This document shows positions 54,731-64,000 of a stretch of DNA of 64,000 nucleotides, piece by piece. The first letter of the stretch is position 1. Each line of letters begins with the position of its first letter. A model generated the notes under the pieces. The model was not told where the DNA came from. It saw only the letters and a list, made by a program, of their open reading frames with translations, and did no database searches. The position numbers and the translations under genes are program-made. Source of the stretch: CAZEER01 sp964586315 (GTDB lineage Bacteria; Fidelibacterota; Marinisomatia; Marinisomatales; UBA1611); NCBI GenBank assembly GCA_964586315.1, contig CAZPHE010000005.1, forward strand, positions 7,534-71,533, read 5' to 3'.

Positions 54731-55558
54731 TTGAATATATCTGTTATTATTCCCACCTATAATAGGAAACATACTCTTCCCAGAGCTGTTAACTCTGTAC
54801 TTAAACAGACCTATGAACCATTTGAAATATTTGTTATTGATGATGGATCAACTGATGGTACAAAAGAATGGTTCCCTGAAGAATATCCATTTGTAAAGTA
54901 TTTTTATCAAGAAAATTTGGGTGTTAGTTCAGCTAGGAATAATGCTATTCAAATTTCAAAAGGGAATTGGATTGCATTTTTAGATTCAGATGATGAATGG
55001 TTTCCAAAAAAATTAGAGAATCAAATCAAATTAATTAATAATAGTAAAGGTTATAAATTTTGTCATACCAATGAAATTTGGATTCGCAATGGTGTAAGAG
55101 TGAATCAGATGAAGAAACACCAAAAATATGGTGGTAAAATTTTTAAAAAATGTTTGGATATTTGTAGAATTTCACCATCGTCGTCCCTGATAAATCGGTC
55201 AATATTTAATGATATTGGTTTGTTTGATGAATCTTTGAAAGTTTGTGAAGATTATGATCTCTGGCTGAGAATTACTGCGAAATACCCTATTCTTTTTCTA
55301 GATGAACCATTAATAAAAAAATTCGGAGGACATTCCGATCAACTTTCAATCGTTCCTAAAGGTATAGAGCAATATCGTATACAATCTTTAGAGAAAATAA
55401 TTTTATCAAATACACTCAAACGATCGCAAAAATCAGCGGCCATTGAGATGTTGCTATATAAGTTAAAAATTTATAATAATGGTCTTGAAAAAAGAGGCAG
55501 AATCAAAGAGATCAAAGCAAATAAAAAAAAGATTCAACATTGGATTAATATGTCATAG
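54731..55558 (+). CDS. Family 2 glycosyltransferase
   Basis: 275 residues, TTG start 15 bases after the GH2 stop. GT-A fold: ISVIIPTYNRKHTLPRAVNS, FVIDDGSTDGT (nucleotide-binding Asp), SSARNNAI and the DxD-type WIAFLDSDDEW. VCEDYDLWLRIT is the acceptor-side ED motif. No membrane segment, so it is probably cytoplasmic and makes a surface glycan. A transferase at the end of a degradation locus is unusual; it may use the NDP-sugar made by the kinase and nucleotidyltransferase upstream. Confidence 0.9.
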   Translation: MNISVIIPTYNRKHTLPRAVNSVLKQTYEPFEIFVIDDGSTDGTKEWFPEEYPFVKYFYQENLGVSSARNNAIQISKGNWIAFLDSDDEWFPKKLENQIKLINNSKGYKFCHTNEIWIRNGVRVNQMKKHQKYGGKIFKKCLDICRISPSSSLINRSIFNDIGLFDESLKVCEDYDLWLRITAKYPILFLDEPLIKKFGGHSDQLSIVPKGIEQYRIQSLEKIILSNTLKRSQKSAAIEMLLYKLKIYNNGLEKRGRIKEIKANKKKIQHWINMS

Positions 55559-55637
55559 ATGTGTTAGATTACCTAGTGAAGAGATTAATAGTGATATGGA
55601 TATCAAAAAATCTTAATATTGTATTGTATATATAAAA

Positions 55638-58600
55638 ATGAAATCATTTTATAAAATAATCACATTTATACTATCTTACTTGCTCACATTTTTAACTGCG
55701 GAAGAATGGATAAGTACTGGTAGTCCGCGACCATCTCAACCAGTCTGGGATGTCAATGCAATTTCAGAAGAATATTTAGAAATTACTTTTGATCTTGGAG
55801 GATACTTTGTTGAAGAACTTGAAGATGGGAAAAATCGTGTTTATTTCCCCGGCAGTGTCCCGATTCTTGAAAGAGGGTATCCTGAGCTACCACGCATAGC
55901 ACGATCCATTATTATTCCTGATCTTTCTCATATGGAAATCAATATTTTGGAAACAGAGTTTATAGATATAGAAATTGATAATATAGTACCTTCTAAGGGG
56001 AATCTAACTAGAGATATCGATCCTTCGACTGTGCCTTATACCTATGGTAAATCATATGAAACGGATGAATGGTATCCTGATAATTTTACTTTTTTAAGAG
56101 ACCCTTATATTTTAAGGTCTTTTCGAGGACAAACCGTTGTTTTTCAACCGATGCATTATAATCCCATCCAGAGATTATTACGAGTCTACACCCATGTCAA
56201 AATTGCAGTTCAAGAGAATGGCTTAAGTCAAATAAATACTCTAACCAGAAGGCCCGCTGAAGGTGCCTCCAGAGAATTTGAATATATGTACCAAGATCAT
56301 TTTATAAATTACCCTAGTAATCAACGATATGAAGTTCTTGGCGAACAGGGGCCAATGCTTGTGATTAGCTATGGAGATTTTATAGATGAAATGCAGACAT
56401 TTGTTGATTGGAAAAATTATAAAGGAATTCCTACTGAAATGGTGGATATAGTAGACATTGGTAGTGTGGATGATATGGCGCAGTTTATTGAAGATCAATA
56501 TTATGAAAATGGAATTGCATTTGTATTGCTTGTTGGGGATATTGATGAGATAGAAACCATTCGCCGATCAAATGGTGCAGGGTCAAACAGTCCATCTGAT
56601 AATTCACTCACTTTTGTAGCTGGTAATGATTATTACCCAGACTTGATTATAGGAAGGTTTTCAGCTGAGACTGGTGAGCATGTGGAAACAATGGTTAATC
56701 GTACTATCTCTTACGAAATGGATCCAGATCCATCTGCAGATTGGTATAAAAAAGGGTCTGGGTTTGCTTCAAACCAAGGTCCTGGTGATGATGGTGAAAT
56801 GGATGATGAACATATGGATGTGATTAGAGAGCTTTTATTGGATTATACTTACATTGAAATAGATCAGATTTATGATCCTTCAGGTACAGTTGCGCAAGGA
56901 GAAGCTGCTCTTAATGAAGGACGGTCAATTATAAACTATACCGGACACGGATCAAATTCAAGCTGGGGAAATGGTTGCCCAATGAATAATACAAATGTTA
57001 ATGGATTAGAAAATGTAGGTATGTGGCCTTTCATTTGGTCAGTGGCATGTGTGAATGGAGAATTTGAACAGGGGACATGTTTTGCTGAAACTTGGCTTAG
57101 AGCGACTAACTCTGAAGGGAATCCAACAGGTGCTATTGCAACTCTTATGTCTACTGTAAACCAAGCTTGGAATCCTCCAATGGATGGTCAGGATGAAATG
57201 AATGCAATTTTTGTTGAATCCTATTCAGGAAACATTAAACGAACTTTTGGTGGTCTATCATTTAATGGCATGAATGGGATGAATGATAATTATGGTTCTC
57301 AGGGACATGATGAGACATTTTATTGGACTATCTTTGGAGATCCATCGGTGGTTGTTAGGTCTGATACTCCAATTGAAATGGGAGTCAATCATAGCGATGT
57401 TATTATCATAGGGGCTACAGACTTTAATATCGAAACAGGTGAGAGTGGTGCACTGGTCTCAATGTCTAGGGATGGTGAGCTCCTTGCTTCAGGATATACA
57501 GATGATTCAGGTAATTTAAATCTGATTTTTGAAACCGGTTTAGATACCCCTGGTGAAGTAAACCTGGTTGTAACAGCATATAATAGAATCCCGTACGAAA
57601 CAGCTTTAAATATTATTGCACCTGAAGGTGCTTATATGCTCATGGAAGACATTAGTGTTTATGGTGGTGGTGATGATGATCTGGACTATGGAGAGACTGG
57701 ACAATTTTTCTCAACATTTGCAAATGTAGGTCAAGACCCATCAAATGATTTAACGTTTATTCTTACTCATGAAGGTGATTTAGTTAATATCCTGACCGAA
57801 GAGATTACTCATGGTTCGGTAGAAGCTGGGGAAGAAATAACTATTGGACCTTTTGAAGTTCAAGTTAGCTGGAATGTGGAAGATGGTTCTGAGATACCCT
57901 TCACAATGGTAGTAACAGATGGCTCAGAAGTTTGGGAATATGATACTCAAGTTAGCGTGCAAGCACCAGCATATAATCTAGTATCAGCAGAATTTATCAA
58001 TAATTTAAATGGTACTCTTGATCCTGGTGAATCATCAATAATGCAAATTGTAATTGAAAATATTGGACACTCACCCGTGAGCTATCCTACGTTTGAAGCT
58101 ACAACGAGTGATCCATATATAGTGTTAGGGGCGGTAGCTGCTGACAATGCATACTGGTGGGAAATAGATGACCAGATTACTATTGCTATTGAGATTACAG
58201 CATTATCTGATGCACCTATAGGGCACAATGCACTCGCAGCTCTAGTGATTGGTTCACTGAATACCGAATATGCTTTTGTATTTCCTGTGCCTATCACTCT
58301 TGGACTTATGATTGAAGATTTTGAGACTGGTGATTTTAGTGCATTTGAATGGGTGCATTCTGGTGAAGCGGATTGGGTTATTGATTCTGATGCATACTCT
58401 GGAACTTTTTCTGCTAAATCAGGACAAATAAACCATGATCAAATATCTGAACTTTCGTTGGATATGAATATTATTTATGAAGGAGATATCAAATTCTGGG
58501 CCAAAGCATCATCTGAAGTGGGTGGCTCTGGTACTGTTTATGATTATCTAGATTTTTATATAGATGATGAGCCACAGGAATTAATTATAGGTGGCACGAT

Positions 58601-58934
58601 TGATTGGACAGAATACACAGTTAGTCTTCCGCAAGGAGAGCATACTTTAAAATGGATCTATGAAAAAGATGGTGCATCTAGTATGGGTGATGACTGTGCT
58701 TGGATAGATAGAATCCAATTTCCAGCTGGTGCTTTACCGCCACTAAATATAGATTTTGGAGATTTAAATTCTGATAGTATTGTTAATATTTTAGATGTGA
58801 TTGTAACAGTAAACTATTTAATAGGTCACATTGATTTGGATAATCAGCAGATTCAAAATGCAGATATGAATTTGGATGGGATTGTGGATGTATTTGATAT
58901 TTTATTAATTGTTGATATGGTACTTGAGAACTAA
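55638..58934 (+). CDS. C25 (gingipain-like) cysteine protease with C-terminal dockerin-like repeats
   Basis: 1098 residues with signal peptide (FILSYLLTFLTAE). A C25 propeptide-like region precedes the protease domain (about 230-575): MLVISYGDFIDEMQTFVDWK, VLLVGDIDEI, YYPDLIIGRFSAET. Catalytic H437 lies in NYTGHGS and C471 in SVACVNGEF. Ig-like and carbohydrate-binding-like beta domains follow. The C-terminus is not a T9SS sorting domain. It has two dockerin-like calcium repeats (GDLNSDSIVNILDVIVTVNY, ADMNLDGIVDVFDILLIVDM). Secreted protease, possibly acting on glycoproteins. A terminator follows. It lies 79 bases after the glycosyltransferase. Confidence 0.9.
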   Translation: MKSFYKIITFILSYLLTFLTAEEWISTGSPRPSQPVWDVNAISEEYLEITFDLGGYFVEELEDGKNRVYFPGSVPILERGYPELPRIARSIIIPDLSHMEINILETEFIDIEIDNIVPSKGNLTRDIDPSTVPYTYGKSYETDEWYPDNFTFLRDPYILRSFRGQTVVFQPMHYNPIQRLLRVYTHVKIAVQENGLSQINTLTRRPAEGASREFEYMYQDHFINYPSNQRYEVLGEQGPMLVISYGDFIDEMQTFVDWKNYKGIPTEMVDIVDIGSVDDMAQFIEDQYYENGIAFVLLVGDIDEIETIRRSNGAGSNSPSDNSLTFVAGNDYYPDLIIGRFSAETGEHVETMVNRTISYEMDPDPSADWYKKGSGFASNQGPGDDGEMDDEHMDVIRELLLDYTYIEIDQIYDPSGTVAQGEAALNEGRSIINYTGHGSNSSWGNGCPMNNTNVNGLENVGMWPFIWSVACVNGEFEQGTCFAETWLRATNSEGNPTGAIATLMSTVNQAWNPPMDGQDEMNAIFVESYSGNIKRTFGGLSFNGMNGMNDNYGSQGHDETFYWTIFGDPSVVVRSDTPIEMGVNHSDVIIIGATDFNIETGESGALVSMSRDGELLASGYTDDSGNLNLIFETGLDTPGEVNLVVTAYNRIPYETALNIIAPEGAYMLMEDISVYGGGDDDLDYGETGQFFSTFANVGQDPSNDLTFILTHEGDLVNILTEEITHGSVEAGEEITIGPFEVQVSWNVEDGSEIPFTMVVTDGSEVWEYDTQVSVQAPAYNLVSAEFINNLNGTLDPGESSIMQIVIENIGHSPVSYPTFEATTSDPYIVLGAVAADNAYWWEIDDQITIAIEITALSDAPIGHNALAALVIGSLNTEYAFVFPVPITLGLMIEDFETGDFSAFEWVHSGEADWVIDSDAYSGTFSAKSGQINHDQISELSLDMNIIYEGDIKFWAKASSEVGGSGTVYDYLDFYIDDEPQELIIGGTIDWTEYTVSLPQGEHTLKWIYEKDGASSMGDDCAWIDRIQFPAGALPPLNIDFGDLNSDSIVNILDVIVTVNYLIGHIDLDNQQIQNADMNLDGIVDVFDILLIVDMVLEN

Positions 58935-58961
58935 TTAAATAAAATAGTAAAAGAAACTAGA

Positions 58962-58992
58962 AATAGCTTCATTATTGAAGCTATTTTTTTTT
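58962..58992 (+). terminator. Rho-independent terminator
   Basis: AATAGCTTCA and TGAAGCTATT pair around TTAT, followed by a T run, 27 bases after the protease stop. Confidence 0.9.
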
Positions 58993-59032
58993 GATTTAAT
59001 GAACAGTTATTGAAAAGATAATAAAATAAGTT

Positions 59033-59602
59033 ATGAAGAAATATTCTATTCTATTCATTTTATCAATATTAATTGGTAATAATGAAAGAACATATAATGT
59101 GGATTTAGAAAATTCATCTCTGATGTGGACAGCAGAAAAATTAACGGGATCACATTGGGGGTATATTAACCTTGATAAAGGTGCTATAACTGTCCAAAAA
59201 AATAAAATATTATCAGGAGAATTTATTGTTGATATGTCCACTATTTCTGTAATGGATATTAAAGATAGTCCATGGGGTCAGAAATTAGAGAATCATTTGA
59301 AGAATAGTGATTTTTTTGATATTGAAAAATTTTCTGATGCATCTTTTATAATTAAGAATATAAGTACTATTAATAATCAAGAAACAATCAAAGGTGATTT
59401 AACAATAAAAGGTATTACTGAAGCCATTGAATTCCCTGCTGAAATTAAGTTTTCAAAAAGTGGAGTAATTGCAAAGGGCAGGATAAGTGTTGATAGAACC
59501 AAATATGATATAAAATATAGATCCCAAAAATACTACCCAGATATTGGAGATAAATTGATTTACGATATTTTTTATATAGATTTTGAGCTGAAAGCAAAAT
59601 AG
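59033..59602 (+). CDS. YceI-family lipid-binding-like protein
   Basis: 189 residues with N-terminal signal (SILFILSILIGN). YceI lipocalin-like beta barrel: SSLMWTAEKLTGSHWGYINL, SGEFIVDMSTISVMDI, LKNSDFFDIEKFSDASFII, GDLTIKGITEAIEFP and RTKYDIKYRS. Members bind isoprenoid-type lipids in the periplasm; the true role is often unknown. Flanked by a terminator upstream and the DUF5916 gene 43 bases downstream. Confidence 0.92.
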   Translation: MKKYSILFILSILIGNNERTYNVDLENSSLMWTAEKLTGSHWGYINLDKGAITVQKNKILSGEFIVDMSTISVMDIKDSPWGQKLENHLKNSDFFDIEKFSDASFIIKNISTINNQETIKGDLTIKGITEAIEFPAEIKFSKSGVIAKGRISVDRTKYDIKYRSQKYYPDIGDKLIYDIFYIDFELKAK

Positions 59603-59645
59603 TCATCATAATTAATCAATTCTATTTATTTTATTTTTATTTAAA

Positions 59646-62045
59646 ATGAATCTTTTTTTTCTTAATCTGAAATATTTTGTCGCTTTATATATAATATTTT
59701 TTGATTTTGGATTAGGACAATCAGATTATTTGAAGAATTTTGATCCCGATTCTCTTCGTTTTAAAGTATTAGAAACTAAACGATGTGATCAACCACCAAT
59801 TATTGATGGGAACTTAAATGATCCTGCTTGGGAAGCTAGTGACGTGGTAAATGAGTTTTTTCAAATTGAACCCAAGGAACTTTCAATCCCATCAGAAAAT
59901 ACTTCAGCAAGAGTGAGTTATGATAATGAAGCACTATATGTATTTATAGAAGCATTTGATTCTCAACCAGAAAAAATTAAGAAAACTCTTGTTAGAAGGG
60001 ATAGTTGGATGGATGGTTTTTCCAATAATTCTGATTGGGTCGGAATTACCATTGACTCAAAAAATGATGATTATAACGGATACTTTTTTGCGGTAAATGC
60101 ATCTGGAACTAGAATGGATGTAGCTCTTTCAGGGGAGCGGGATTATGATCCAACATGGAATCCAGTATGGGACGTTCAAATTGAATTTAATGATAATGGC
60201 TGGACTGCAGAATTCAAGCTACCACTAGCAGTTTTTCAATTTGAGAATAAAACAGATATGGAGTGGGGTATATCATTTGAAAGGTCAATCCATAGGTTAC
60301 AAGAAAGTGTCGATTGGCCCGGGCGTTCTAAATCAGTTCGAGGACTCATTTTGCCTCTGGGAATTCTAAGTGGCTTGAATAATATATCCACATCAAAACA
60401 GTTAGAGATAATGCCCTATGTACTGGCAGGTTATAGTAATAAGACGCACATGAACATAGGTCTAGATATGCGATATGGTTTGACGTCAAATAGTGTTATG
60501 AAATTGACCTTTAACCCAGATTTTGGACAGGTTGAGGCGGATCCTTCAGTTCTAAATTTAACTGCTTTTGAAACATTCTATGAAGAAAAACGTCCATTTT
60601 TTTCAGAAGGTTCTGAGTTTTTTAATCATCGTATTTCATTATTTAACTCACGAAGGATTGGTAGAAGGCCTGGCTATTATATTCCAGATGATGGAGAATT
60701 AGAAAATATACCCGACTACACTACTATTTTAGGTGCTAGCAAAATTATGGGAAGTACGGGATCTGGTATTAATTATGGTCTAATCGGAGCTTCTACTGCT
60801 CAAGAAACAGCCACACATATTGATAGCCTAGGTTCTAGCGAAATAATAATTGAACCAAGAACAAATTATTCTATTGGTCGCATTGAGATTCCTGTGATCA
60901 ATAATATTTCAAGATTTGGGATAATGGCAACAGATGTCTCTAGAAGGGATAACTCTGGTGCAACTATTATTGGAACAGATTGGAAGGTTGGGGTTTTGGA
61001 AAATAGATTGTTTACTAATGGGCAGATCATTCATTCTAATACTAATAACATAGCAGGCAATGCATTCCGTTTTAACTTCGGATATTTAGACCCGATCTGG
61101 TGGAGTGCACGTTTTTGGTATGGGACATATGATAACAAATTTGATATCAATGATCTTGGATATCTACGTAGAAACGGTGTGTCCTATATTGGGACGAGGA
61201 TTGAGCTAAGAAAACAAGAACCATGGGGAAACTTTATTAATAATTATATTGAATTTAAATATTCACAGGACTGGAATGGTAAAGGTCTACCCCTTGAACG
61301 GGAGATTGAGATTGAACAAGATAATTTGTTATCTAATTATTGGAAAGCTGGTTTTTTTAGTAAAGTATTTTTACCTGCTTACAATGATGAAGATATTTTC
61401 AGAAATGAAAATGCGTGGGTATATAAGACAGAACTTTGGGGTTATGCTGGTCCCAGTTTTAGTACTGACCGTCGAAAAAAAGTAGTATTCGGTGCAAATA
61501 TTGGAACAGGCTATGGTAAAAACAGAGGTAGAGGTTATCGTGTTAGGTTATCATCTAATATTAAGCCCATTGAACCATTAAATATTGAAATAGATGCTAT
61601 GCAAGATAAGAGTCCTAATTATATGCAGTGGGTTGATATATTAGAGTTCATAGATGATACTGTCAGGGTATATGCTAATTCATTGCTTTTAACTCGAGAT
61701 ATAACATTACGCTTAGACTGGACATTCTCACCTCAAATATCTTTACAATGTTTTGTTCAACCTTTTTTTGCAGATATGAATTACAAGAATTTCTTCCGTT
61801 TACAGGCTCCTGAGACAATGAATCTTCAAAAATATGATTATCTTAAAGATTATGAGGACCCTGATTTCAAGTTATATAATACTGTGGGCACTTTTGTTTT
61901 TCGTTGGGAGTATCATTCTGGGAGTACCCTATTCTTAGTTTATAACCTTAACCAAAATAGATATTATTCACCATCTGAAAATGAATGGGCAAGGGAAAAT
62001 GCAAATGCGATTTATTTTAAAATTAATTACTGGTTTAAGAATTAA
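59646..62045 (+). CDS. DUF5916 protein with N-terminal CBM9-like domain and predicted outer-membrane barrel
   Basis: 799 residues with signal peptide (YFVALYIIFFDFGLGQS). The N-terminal domain (about 45-240) resembles family 9 carbohydrate-binding modules: PPIIDGNLNDPAWEASDVVN, ALYVFIEAFDSQPEKI, DWVGITIDSKNDDYNGYFFA. The rest, typical of DUF5916, contains FNPDFGQVEADPSVLNLTAF and EKRPFFSEGSEFF, then alternating aromatic beta strands to a final KINYWFKN, consistent with a barrel. Common in the FCB group; function not established. May be a surface glycan-binding porin. Confidence 0.88.
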   Translation: MNLFFLNLKYFVALYIIFFDFGLGQSDYLKNFDPDSLRFKVLETKRCDQPPIIDGNLNDPAWEASDVVNEFFQIEPKELSIPSENTSARVSYDNEALYVFIEAFDSQPEKIKKTLVRRDSWMDGFSNNSDWVGITIDSKNDDYNGYFFAVNASGTRMDVALSGERDYDPTWNPVWDVQIEFNDNGWTAEFKLPLAVFQFENKTDMEWGISFERSIHRLQESVDWPGRSKSVRGLILPLGILSGLNNISTSKQLEIMPYVLAGYSNKTHMNIGLDMRYGLTSNSVMKLTFNPDFGQVEADPSVLNLTAFETFYEEKRPFFSEGSEFFNHRISLFNSRRIGRRPGYYIPDDGELENIPDYTTILGASKIMGSTGSGINYGLIGASTAQETATHIDSLGSSEIIIEPRTNYSIGRIEIPVINNISRFGIMATDVSRRDNSGATIIGTDWKVGVLENRLFTNGQIIHSNTNNIAGNAFRFNFGYLDPIWWSARFWYGTYDNKFDINDLGYLRRNGVSYIGTRIELRKQEPWGNFINNYIEFKYSQDWNGKGLPLEREIEIEQDNLLSNYWKAGFFSKVFLPAYNDEDIFRNENAWVYKTELWGYAGPSFSTDRRKKVVFGANIGTGYGKNRGRGYRVRLSSNIKPIEPLNIEIDAMQDKSPNYMQWVDILEFIDDTVRVYANSLLLTRDITLRLDWTFSPQISLQCFVQPFFADMNYKNFFRLQAPETMNLQKYDYLKDYEDPDFKLYNTVGTFVFRWEYHSGSTLFLVYNLNQNRYYSPSENEWARENANAIYFKINYWFKN

Positions 62046-62073
62046 GTTTATATCATATATATAATATGTTTTT

Positions 62074-62828
62074 ATGTTAAATGATATTATAAATATTATC
62101 CTTTCCCTACCCAGTAATCATATTATTTTTGGAACAATTAGCACAGTTTTATGTATCGCAGTAACATGGGTGTATAGTCATAGCTCAAAACAAATTAAGA
62201 TTATAATTCTAGATACTATCGGGTACTTAGTAATTTTTAATGAGCTGGCTTTTCAAGTTAATATGATATACTATGATGTTTGGAATGTTAGCACATCATT
62301 ACCTCTGGAGATGTGCTATATATCAGCGCTCCTAATACCAATATATAACCGATATCCAGAATCTAAAATTCTAAAGAACTGGTTTTTTTTTGCAGGATTT
62401 GGAGGTTCTTTATTCGCATTTATTAATACAAATTTATCAGAGATGGAACAGATATATGTTTCTATTCATTATTTTTTTGCGCATGGTTTAGTTATTTTTA
62501 TAATGCTGAGTATTTTTGTAGATGGCTATCGACCCACGTGGAAAGGTTATTTTAATGCAATTCAATGGACATCGATACTTGTAATAGTAATTTTTATAAT
62601 CAATATTTTAATTGACAGTAATTACATGTTTACTTTTGAAAAACCACAAGGAGTAAACTTTACACTATTAATNNNNNNNNNNAACATGTTAACTTTTCAA
62701 AACCCAGACGCAGAAACTTTACACTATTAATGCCTGACTGGCCATTTTACTTTATTATTATGTTAGGAATTGGTCTAGTATTATATACCCTAATGATGCT
62801 TATCGCTTTAATACCAAAAAAAGGATAA
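62074..62828 (+). CDS. TMEM164/YwaF-like membrane protein (interrupted by assembly gap)
   Basis: About 234 residues if the false duplication is collapsed. Family motifs: LPLEMCYISALLIPIYNR, NWFFFAGFGGSLFAFINTNL, IHYFFAHGLVIFIML, SNYMFTFEKPQG and, after the gap, MPDWPFYFIIMLGIGL. Ten N (62673-62682) separate two near-copies of the same sequence (62624-62672 and 62684-62731). Joining the first copy straight to base 62732 restores the frame to the TAA at 62826-62828. Seven membrane segments expected. Role unclear; eukaryotic TMEM164 is an acyltransferase, which may not apply. Confidence 0.8.
62673..62682. other. Assembly gap (10 N) flanked by a false duplication
   Basis: The 49 bases before and 48 bases after the N run are near-identical copies ending in the same CTTTACACTATTAAT. 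This is what an unmerged contig-end overlap looks like; the second copy is the poorer one. Confidence 0.9.
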
Positions 62829-62884
62829 TGTTTTAAGACGCATTGGATATTATCTCAAATTTTTTTTTACGTGTAAATTAAATA

Positions 62885-63409
62885 GTGAAAAATATTTTTA
62901 ATATAGTCGGCTTCCAGTCTTGTTGGTGGAGTTGTGTACTTGGTGTGAAAAATGATTTTATTTACCTAGGTCCCATTTTAATGACAATATTTTTGGTGGT
63001 TCATTTTTATTCATTTTCATCTAATAATTCTGAAATTAGACTAGTAATTATTTTTGGAGTAATAGGAACTATAATCGATACTAGCATGGCCTATGCTGGC
63101 ATACTTAAATATAATGGTACTTATACATCAACAACATTAATAGCACCACTATGGATTACTGCTATGTGGTGTGGATTTTCTGCAACTGTAAACCATTCAC
63201 TTTTCTGGCTTAGAAACCGATATTTTGCATCAACTCTACTTGGAGCAGTTGCTGGACCCTTATCATACTTAGCAGGTGTAAAATTTGAAGCAATTCAGTT
63301 TAACATTTCTTCTATAGTTGCATTAATAATTGTTTCATTATTCTATGCGCTGGCTGTTCCAATGATTTATTTGGTAAATGAAAGATTAGTTTTGAATGAT
63401 CAATCATGA
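62885..63409 (+). CDS. DUF2878-family membrane protein
   Basis: 174 residues, GTG start. Five or six membrane segments. FGVIGTIIDTSMAYAGILKY, APLWITAMWCGFSATVNHSL and LLGAVAGPLSYLAGVKFEAI match DUF2878, a small integral-membrane family without known activity. The early segment SCWWSCVLGVKNDFIYLGPI also fits. Its stop overlaps the next gene's ATG by 4 bases, so the START-like protein is its likely partner. Confidence 0.82.
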   Translation: MKNIFNIVGFQSCWWSCVLGVKNDFIYLGPILMTIFLVVHFYSFSSNNSEIRLVIIFGVIGTIIDTSMAYAGILKYNGTYTSTTLIAPLWITAMWCGFSATVNHSLFWLRNRYFASTLLGAVAGPLSYLAGVKFEAIQFNISSIVALIIVSLFYALAVPMIYLVNERLVLNDQS

Positions 63410-64000
63410 AAAAATATTGTCATTTTTTTATATTTTTCATATCATTCATTTTCAGCGCAGTTCTAGCAAATGGTTATGTAAAAAAACCAATAGATTTATT
63501 TAACTCCTTACATAGTAATAAGGGCTGGAAAATTCTGAATTCATATGATAATGTTTCCATTAGTACTAAAAAGATCCAAAGTAAAAATATACTAGCTGTG
63601 ATGGTTACAAAAGAATTACTCTTGCCAAAGAATATTCTGCAAAATGTTATTATGGACATAGAAAATTATGGAAATTTTCTTCATAATTCAGGGTCGTTTA
63701 TATCTCGCGAAGTGTTAAAAACATCTACGTTTGTAGATGGATATCAATTTATACCGATTAGTATCCCATTTTTTGATAATAGAGAATATCTATTTCGTAT
63801 GTATCCAAGTGGTTTCAAAGAAAGTGATGATACATCTATTATTCATTGGTATCTATTAGATAAAGATATGAAGCTCTTGGATAGCGATAATCAAACAGCA
63901 ACCTATCTTAGCTATGGTGCAGGTCTGTGGGTTGCTGAAGATAAAGGCGACAATAAAACACTTTTTTCATATCGCATTTATATGGATCCTGGGGTGGCTT
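63406..64000 (+). CDS. START-like lipid-binding secreted protein, 3' end outside window
   Basis: 198 residues visible. ATG 63406 overlaps the DUF2878 stop (ATGA). Signal peptide KKYCHFFIFFISFIFSAVLA. The body reads as a START/SRPBCC-type domain: GWKILNSYDNVSISTKKIQS, VMDIENYGNFLHNS, IPFFDNREYLFRMYPS, IHWYLLD. The frame stays open to the last base. Probably binds a lipid in the periplasm. Family call is by pattern only. Confidence 0.75.
   Translation, partial: MKKYCHFFIFFISFIFSAVLANGYVKKPIDLFNSLHSNKGWKILNSYDNVSISTKKIQSKNILAVMVTKELLLPKNILQNVIMDIENYGNFLHNSGSFISREVLKTSTFVDGYQFIPISIPFFDNREYLFRMYPSGFKESDDTSIIHWYLLDKDMKLLDSDNQTATYLSYGAGLWVAEDKGDNKTLFSYRIYMDPGVA

Overview
The window is AT-rich bacterial DNA from a Gram-negative member of the FCB group. 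A marine Marinimicrobia (SAR406)-like organism is my best guess, but this is inference: there is no rRNA gene or other marker here. The clues are secreted proteins ending in a type IX secretion (T9SS)-like C-terminal domain (NYPNPFNPST, then a FlgD-like fold), a PorV-like outer-membrane protein, a gingipain-like protease and a DUF5916 protein. Two runs of N (43474-43495 and 62673-62682) show a draft assembly. No tRNA, rRNA, CRISPR array, insertion sequence or prophage was seen. The only stretch over 300 bases without an intact gene is the decayed aminotransferase at 28067-29354.

Layout. (1) 1-11040, plus strand: the end of a sodium:solute symporter, a GH38 alpha-mannosidase, a 1702-residue secreted adhesin-like protein with a C-type-lectin-like domain, and a MORN-repeat protein. 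(2) 27931 down to 11084, minus strand: nine tightly packed genes that look like one transcription unit. In order they encode a duplicated small membrane protein, an ExeA-type AAA ATPase fused to PilM and PilN, PilO fused to a DUF2914-like domain, a PilP-like protein, a short secretin, a CHASE2 class III nucleotidyl cyclase, a giant FG-GAP protein, a PorV/transglutaminase/TPR protein and a small secreted protein. (3) 28067-30336, minus strand: a heavily decayed class III aminotransferase behind an intact APH-type kinase. (4) 30505-44359, plus strand: the rest of the type IV pilus system. It has a degenerate receiver, PilD, PilB, a sigma-54 activator, PilC, four tandem paralogous pilins of an unusual type, a canonical major pilin, four minor pilins and a PilX-like protein carrying a LamG domain. 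(5) 44426-55558, plus strand: a glycan-use locus with GH29 fucosidase, GH109 glycosidase, symporter, GHMP sugar kinase, nucleotidyltransferase, GH2 beta-galactosidase and a GT2 glycosyltransferase. (6) 55638-64000: a C25 protease with dockerin-like repeats, YceI, DUF5916, a TMEM164/YwaF-like membrane protein, DUF2878 and a START-like protein cut by the window end.

The most interesting system is the pilus locus. Its two halves (minus and plus strand) together supply the alignment complex, secretin, peptidase, assembly ATPase, platform protein and at least nine pilin-like subunits. The architecture resembles MSHA-type pili (an ExeA/MshM-like ATPase and an MshEN-type N-terminus on PilB). Four subunits keep Glu5 and Pro22 of type IV pilins but have an Ala/Thr-rich N-terminal helix and a shared C-terminal QDGHYIY module. 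Each has its own sigma-54-like promoter, and TGTTACA boxes lie upstream. The sigma-54 activator is encoded in the same operon, and its receiver has Glu where the phosphorylated Asp should be. No pilT-like retraction ATPase is in the window. A reasonable hypothesis is that the pilus and its LamG tip candidate serve attachment to glycan-rich particles, which the neighbouring glycosidases then degrade. That link is inference from proximity only.
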